38,334 nucleotides of DNA, taken from positions 1 to 38,334 of the forward strand of contig CAUZJO010000022.1 in NCBI GenBank assembly GCA_963580245.1, read 5' to 3'. Below the pieces are notes generated by a model. The model made no database searches and was not told where the DNA came from. It worked only from the letters and a program-made list of their open reading frames with translations. Below are positions 33,332-38,334 of the stretch, one piece after another. Each line of letters opens with the position of its first letter. Within the stretch, counting starts at the first letter, position 1. This DNA is from CAUZJO01 sp963580245 (GTDB taxonomy: Bacteria; Sumerlaeota; Sumerlaeia; MVZB01). Position numbers and translations under genes: made by a program.

Positions 33332-34213
33332 ATGAAACAAACGGACTCAGCCCCCCTCTATTACCGTCGACCGGCCTTCGTTCGCCTGCTTGCCCTGGGT
33401 GCGCTGGCGGGGACGGCTTTGGCGTGGCTGGGCTGCGGTGATGGCGGGGACGTCTCTGTCGCGAGGGCGGTCAGCATTTACTCCGACGACGCCGTCAAGG
33501 TAGTGACTCGCCTGGACGACGGTCCAGAGCCGGCGGTCAATTGGAACCGGCGCAACGAACTGTTCAATCCCAAGGCGCGCATCCAGATCGAAGTCCGGGC
33601 CAAGGGGGGGTATTCGATCGATGATCTATTGGAGCAGGCGCGCCAGACCGAAGGACAGAAAATCGAAATGTGCCTGGTCCTGGCCGGCACCCTCGATGTG
33701 ATGCTCTCGGAGGACGTGATGGACTACCAATCCATCGTCGGTAAGTTCGGCGAGTTGCTGGATACCCTGCGCGAGCGGAAGGTCCCAACGGTCTTGTGCG
33801 AGATGCTGCCGCTCATCGAGGAGATCGAGCGCCCAACGGCCAAAATAGCACCCGCCGAGTTGAACAAGCTCATCCGGCAAGTAAACGCGGGCCTTCACGG
33901 CCTGGCGCTGGAGAAGGCCGCGGCGTTCGTTTTCGCGCATCGCGTCTTCGCCCCGCGCGTCAGCAACCGGGCCGATTCCCTTATTCTGAATCAGTTGAAC
34001 TATGGGAGTGAGAACGGCATTCAACCGACCCCCGAGGGCATGCGGCTGCTCGGCCAGCTTTTCGCCCAGGCGCTGCACAAGGCCGGCTACCGCGGCGGGC
34101 GGGTATTGGTCCTGGGCGATTCGATCATCGACAATCAAGCGCTGAGCAATCCCAACGAACGCATCGCGTTCCTCATTCCCAAATATCTCGAGATCGAACT
34201 GGCCGTGCCTTGA
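33332..34213 (+). CDS. SGNH-hydrolase-like lipoprotein with altered catalytic positions
   Basis: A 293-residue lipoprotein (signal peptide with lipobox WLGC, Cys at 35). The order of segments matches an SGNH/GDSL hydrolase: an N-terminal strand (AVSIYSDDAVKVV), a block II-like AKGGYSIDDLLEQAR, a block III-like LVLAGTLDVML, and a block V-like NGIQPTPEGMRLLGQL. The catalytic residues appear substituted: block I has YSDD for FGDS, and the DGIH motif is NGIQ. An intact-looking GDS motif (GGRVLVLGDSIIDNQALSNP, about 255-274) stands at the C-terminus, resembling the start of another SGNH domain cut short by the stop. Either a pseudoenzyme or a permuted one. The ATG at 33332 fits the promoter and signal peptide. 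Function unknown; this is motif reading by eye. Confidence 0.7.
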   Translation: MKQTDSAPLYYRRPAFVRLLALGALAGTALAWLGCGDGGDVSVARAVSIYSDDAVKVVTRLDDGPEPAVNWNRRNELFNPKARIQIEVRAKGGYSIDDLLEQARQTEGQKIEMCLVLAGTLDVMLSEDVMDYQSIVGKFGELLDTLRERKVPTVLCEMLPLIEEIERPTAKIAPAELNKLIRQVNAGLHGLALEKAAAFVFAHRVFAPRVSNRADSLILNQLNYGSENGIQPTPEGMRLLGQLFAQALHKAGYRGGRVLVLGDSIIDNQALSNPNERIAFLIPKYLEIELAVP

Positions 34214-34315
34214 AAAAGGCGCGATCATTGGCGACGGTTTCCGATCGATCTTTCACGCTTCAATTTCGATGCCTCGCATGAAGCTGGAGAGATGGTCGCT
34301 CCACCAGCTTGACCG

Positions 34316-34906
34316 ATGCCAACCCAGCGGTTTATGATCAGCGGTACCGTGACGGTCGCGCATGCCACACTCTGTCTACTGATCCTCGCCGTCGCATCCG
34401 GCTGCGCGGGGATGGAAACCAGGGAGATGGAGGTCACGGCCTATTGCGGCTGCGGGGAATGCTGCGGATGGGAGCGGGGGAGTTGGAAGTTCCTGAAGCT
34501 CGACGTCTGGAACCGCTACGTGACGGCCGATTGGGGAAAAGGCCGGCGCTACACCGGCAAGACCGCCGGCGGCACGAGGCCGCATCCGCCCCGTCCGGGC
34601 CTATTCTCGCGCGACAGCCTGCGCAGGCCCTGGATGGTCCCCGTGCGCATCCTGCTCCCGTGGAACATCCAGCCGCGAAAGGGGACCTTGGCGGCCGACA
34701 CCGATTTCTACCCGTTCGGGACCGAGATTTACGTGCCGGGATGGGGTTGGGGCGTGGTCGAGGACCGCGGCTCGGCAATCAAAGGCCCAGACAGTCTGGA
34801 CGCGTTTTTCCGTTTTCACTACCAGACTGAGCGTTGGGGCCGCCAGAGACTTGAAGTGAAGATTCCAAACGCCGTCGAGGGCGCTTCACTCGAGGAAAAT
34901 CCCTGA
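34316..34906 (+). CDS. 3D-domain (Asp-Asp-Asp) lipoprotein
   Basis: A 196-residue protein with a lipobox signal (AVASGCAG, Cys at 30). The 3D domain covers the rest: VTAYCGCGECCGW, then ADTDFYPFGTEIYVPGWGWG, then VVEDRGSAIKGPDSLDAFF. The three aspartates are about D128, D150 and D162. This domain also forms the catalytic barrel of MltA-type lytic transglycosylases and of YabE/Rpf-like proteins, so a peptidoglycan-cleaving role is likely. It is co-directional with the SGNH-like lipoprotein, about 100 nt downstream. An ATG at 34334 is an alternative start. The next about 100 bases are empty. Confidence 0.88.
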   Translation: MPTQRFMISGTVTVAHATLCLLILAVASGCAGMETREMEVTAYCGCGECCGWERGSWKFLKLDVWNRYVTADWGKGRRYTGKTAGGTRPHPPRPGLFSRDSLRRPWMVPVRILLPWNIQPRKGTLAADTDFYPFGTEIYVPGWGWGVVEDRGSAIKGPDSLDAFFRFHYQTERWGRQRLEVKIPNAVEGASLEENP

Positions 34907-35007
34907 TGCTTCCGTGCGTCGTCGCTCCTCCGGACCACCAGCCACCAGGGCGGCCCGATTCTAACTCATTGGGACCCGCCCGCTCATCCAGGCATTGCCT
35001 CGGATCC

Positions 35008-38000
35008 TTACCGATACAGCGTCCAGCCATGATCGACTGAATTAGCGGTCCCGCCAAAGACGTTCAGCGTGCGCCTGGGGCTAATCACCGACCCTTGCAC
35101 GTTGCTGACCTCGAGGGCCCAGGCATAAATACCCGGCTCCAAGTCCAAGATGAATTCGGGGGATACAGCAAATGGATAGGCTCCAGCGTCATATGACTTC
35201 AGTGAAAACTCATCCAGCCATACCAAGCCCAGCTCATCGGTGGTGATCCTAAGCTCGTTGGCCAAATCATTGTCGTAAGCGAAAATAATGTTGACCGGTT
35301 GCCAGACCCCGTCCGTTCCCGGCAGGCGCTCACGGTAGTCCGTTTCATTACCGCTTGAATCGGTGATCTCTGCATGGATCGAATTGTTCGCGTTCGTTTT
35401 ATACCAGAATCGCCACTCATGCACTTTTCCCCGTTCCAAATCGGGCGTCTGGAAGAAAAACAAACCGGAATGGTCCACGCCGAAAACGTCGATCCGCTGG
35501 GATTGCCCCACATAGCCTTCGTCGACGGAAGTGGCATACTGGGTTTGCGGGTCGGCATGAATGAGCCAGTCATTGGCGATGGTGCCGTCCGCGACCTCGA
35601 AGGAAGGGTTCTCGAGCAACTCCCCGGAGACGGGAGCGAAGTTCATAAGCGTTTCAGGTTTCCACTGACCTAGCCAGTTACCCCACAAACACACGCTCAG
35701 AGTCCCGAAACTGGACGTGATATCGGCGGAGAAGGAGACTTCGGTCAGGACGTTTGAGTCATCACTCAGTTTCATATTCTGGAAAGTGACGACGTTGGGG
35801 CCCGGGGGCGGGGGCGTCGGGCTCGGCGACGGTGTGGGCGACGGGGTCGGAGTTGGTGTCGGCGTGGGTTCGGGTGTCGGCGTTGGCGTTGGCGTGGGTT
35901 CCGGCGTTGGCGTCGGTGTGGGTTCCGGCGTCGGCGTCGGCGTTGGTGATGGCGTCGGCGTTGGGGTCGGCGAGGGTGTCGGGGCCGGACCCACGACATC
36001 GACATCAAGCAAACTCTCTGCCGAGAGGTCGCCATCACTGACCCTCACGATCCAGGTGATCGTCCTGCCGACCGGCGTTGATGGGATAGGCAAAGGACAG
36101 GTCCTCAATGGCCCCGCTGCCGCCATCCACGGGGACCTCGCCCCCTCCTTCGATGCGGTAAAGCCAATCCCAGGTCAGCGGGTCGCCATCGGAGTCGCTT
36201 GCCGACGCCGAGTAGGTCACGTTCACGCCCGACCAAGCTTGAAGGCCAGGTGTATCCGGATCGATGTCGGGTGGCTCATGGCCGATCGGGCCGACAACCG
36301 GAGGATTGTTGGGCGTGGGGTCTTCGACGGGTCTGCCCATCAGTTCTATGATCTCGAGCTGATTGAGCGCCCGCGCAAAGACGTAGACCTCGTCCATCAG
36401 ACCCGAAAAAGGGTTAGGGCTGCCGAACGGGTTTTGCCCAACGTGGATCGGTACGTCGGGGTTCGTGGATATCGGGCCGGTCTTATCGCTGCGACCGACC
36501 TCCACGGCGTCTTGGTAGAGAATCATATCGGTCCCGTCGTAAACGACCGCGATGTGGACCCACGTATCAAGCGGCAGGGTCGCGCTGTCGGAAAAAACGG
36601 TTTTCGTGACACCATCTGTCTTGAGCCGGAACCTAAGAAGATCATCTCTTTCGCTGACCATCCAGTAGTGGTCCTGTTCCCCAACACCGATAGCTTTCGA
36701 AATGATACGCCGATCCTCGCCCTCCCAGGTTGCTGATTTCAGCCAAGCGGCGGCGGTCAGTTCGCTTCCCGTGACGTCCCACCCTCCCAGGTCGACGTAG
36801 TCATCGACGCCGTCGAATGATAGCTCGCCGCCAAAGTAGCCCTCGGTTGTCCACTGCGCGCCTTGGATGGCGCCGTGGTGCAGGTTACCCGAGGCATCAG
36901 GGCTGACCAGGCCCACGCCCGCATCGTGGCCGTAGGCAACCTCGATTCCTTGATCCAGCGGCGGGGCTTCCAGCGTCGTGGCCTGGGCCTCCGCGGATGG
37001 GGCCAAGTCGTTGCCCACCGCGTCGTGGGCCGTGACCGTATAGTGATAGGTCGTACTGGGCGTAAGATCCTTGTCGTCGAACGTCGGCAGGACGCTGGCG
37101 CCGACCTCGGCGCCGTCGCGGAAGATACGATAACCGGTGACGCCGCGATTGTCGGATGAAGGGTCCCATGCCAACGTAACCGCAAACGCTGAGACGGCTT
37201 GGGCGTTCAGGTTGGTCGGCGCCGATGGGGCCGTCAGATATGGGTCCAGCGTCGTGCCCGTCACGCCGGCCGAATGGGCCGATTCGTTACCGATCCGGTC
37301 CACCGCGCTCACCTGGTAGACATAAGACGTCGAAGCCTGAAGAAGGGTGTCGGTATAAGTGGGCGTCGGGAAGTTCCCAATCTTGGCCCCGTCACGGAAC
37401 ACGTTGTATTTGCTCACCCGGACGTTATCGGTCGACGGGGTCCAGTTCAGGACGATTGCGGACTCGGAGGCGGCGCTCGCCTGCAAGTTCCGAGGGATCG
37501 AAGGAGGTTCGAGATCGAGCTCGCCGGACGCTTCGAAGGCGCCGACATCCCACGCACCACCCTGGGGCCGGGGATTGCCGTCGATGTCCTTGGGAAAGTC
37601 GTAGTCGGGGTACTGCGAGATCAGCAACAGAGAGCTGACGTCGGTCCCCGCGTCGACGGCGATGCTGTTCTCGAACAGCGAATAATCCCCGTTCGCCGCA
37701 TCCGTGAAGACCAGCTCCTGGTCGAATTCAATCGTCTCCCCTTCCTGCGGGTACCAGCCGTACTGTTCATCTTTGTTCCAGACAAGGCCGGTGTAAATAT
37801 TGTAGCTGCGGGTCCCGCCGCCGCCGTGAAGGATATTGTTGCGCGTGACATAATCGGGCGAGGTGACAATGCCCATATCGGCCATGAACGTGTTGTTGAT
37901 GATGACCGAATTCGTACAGCTCGAACAGCATTTGAGGCCGTCCCCGAAGAAATTGTTATAGAATATCACGCTGTCGGAGAATTCATACGTGGCCGGCGTG

Positions 38001-38254
38001 CTGTTTTGCACGTAGTTGCCGGCCACCAACACGTTCGAGGAGCTTTGATAGACCGATATACAGTTGCCATGCGTGCCGTCGCTGTCCAGGACGGTGTTGT
38101 TAACGATCATCCCATCGTTGACACCCGCAAAGTACATTGCCGTGCGGGCGCATCGAACAATCAAATTGCCGCGGAAGACAATGTTGTTCCCGTTGACCTG
38201 CATCCCCCGGGCGTTACCCATGGTGTCGTGTAAATAGTCGATCCTGAAAAAGCC
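35008..38254 (-). pseudogene. Large secreted surface protein, frameshifted; N-terminus not resolved
   Basis: Domain order: parallel beta-helix repeats (VNGNNIVFRGNLIVRCARTA onward), two fibronectin type III domains (SIPRNLQASAASESAIVLNW; SAPTNLNAQAVSAFAVTLAW), a LamG/concanavalin-like domain (LSFDGVDDYVDLGG; PISTNPDVPIHVGQNPFG), a cadherin/PKD-like segment, a Pro-Thr linker, and a C-terminal jelly-roll (CBM-like) module. The frame breaks near 36065-36076: SFAYPINAGR should run into TITWIVRVSDGDLSAESLLD but is shifted by one base. At the 5' side the frame is open only to 38254, just past an in-frame TAG, without a signal peptide; the true start is beyond or decayed. Likely a polysaccharide-binding cell-surface protein. 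Confidence 0.78.
35811..35985 (-). repeat. Tandem repeat encoding a Pro-Thr-Glu/Ser linker
   Basis: Short degenerate units of the GGCGTTGGCGTGGGTTCC type encode PTPTPEPTPTPTPSP repeats. These act as flexible, often glycosylated linkers between the PKD-like and C-terminal modules of the surface protein. Such arrays vary in length by slippage. On the plus strand they make a misleading Gly-Val-rich open frame. Confidence 0.85.
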
Positions 38255-38334
38255 CTACTCAAGCAGCCCAGCCGATCAGAGCTGAACTCGGGTGAACCAG
38301 AGGCATCCGTTTTCGACTCGTGATTTGCGCCAGA

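Noticed and set aside
35832..36041. Plus-strand Gly-Val-rich open frame
   Set aside because: It is the antisense reading of the Pro-Thr linker repeat of the surface protein.

Overview
The window is a GC-rich stretch of a Gram-negative chromosome. Diderm features are clear: TolC-type outer-membrane lipoproteins, an RND efflux system, and lipobox signal peptides. The F-type ATP synthase locus, the DUF4212/sodium-solute symporter pair, a beta-helix/fibronectin/LamG surface protein with a Pro-Thr linker, and the abundant intergenic palindromic elements together suggest a Planctomycetota (PVC-group) bacterium, possibly Phycisphaerae-like. This is a judgement from gene content; no 16S or other marker is present.

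Left part (1-14276, almost all minus strand). The left edge holds the N-terminus of an IS1634-type transposase, then ppk1. Next comes a complete F1Fo ATP synthase locus read right to left: atpZ-like, atpI-like, atpB, atpE, atpF, atpH, atpA, atpG, a DUF4258/YgiT toxin-antitoxin-like pair, atpD and a short atpC. The small pair sits between atpG and atpD and its first gene carries a frameshift. Upstream of the ATP synthase genes is an overlapping ATP-grasp ligase / M20 peptidase pair.

Middle (14437-19017, plus strand). A P-loop ATPase gene and a TPR-protein gene form a two-gene unit, but both are broken: one in-frame TAG in the first and two single-base shifts in the second. After it comes a GspF-GspE fusion protein whose ATPase motifs look degenerate. 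A palindromic element separates this gene from the convergent efflux operon.

Right-middle (19029-28184, minus strand). A heavy-metal (Cu/Ag-type) RND efflux operon runs in the order DUF4230 membrane protein, CusB-like adaptor with two metal-binding domains, CusA-like pump with extra membrane segments, and two different TolC-like lipoproteins. The two TolC-like genes overlap their upstream neighbours by 4 nt.

Right part (28644-38334). On the plus strand are ahcY, a second DUF4258 module (with DUF2283), a DUF4212/SSS symporter pair, a divergent SGNH-like lipoprotein and a 3D-domain lipoprotein. On the minus strand is a large surface protein (beta-helix, two Fn3, LamG, Pro-Thr linker, C-terminal module) with a frameshift and an N-terminus that cannot be resolved near the window edge.

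Working together: the ATP synthase, PPK1, AhcY and the symporter are intact core functions. The disrupted genes (DUF4258, ATPase, TPR protein, surface protein) are all accessory. Strongest leads are the toxin-antitoxin-like module inside the ATP synthase locus, the GspF-GspE pseudo-ATPase, the ATP-grasp/M20 pair, the ATPase-TPR pair, and the SGNH-like pseudoenzyme with a second nucleophile motif at its C-terminus.
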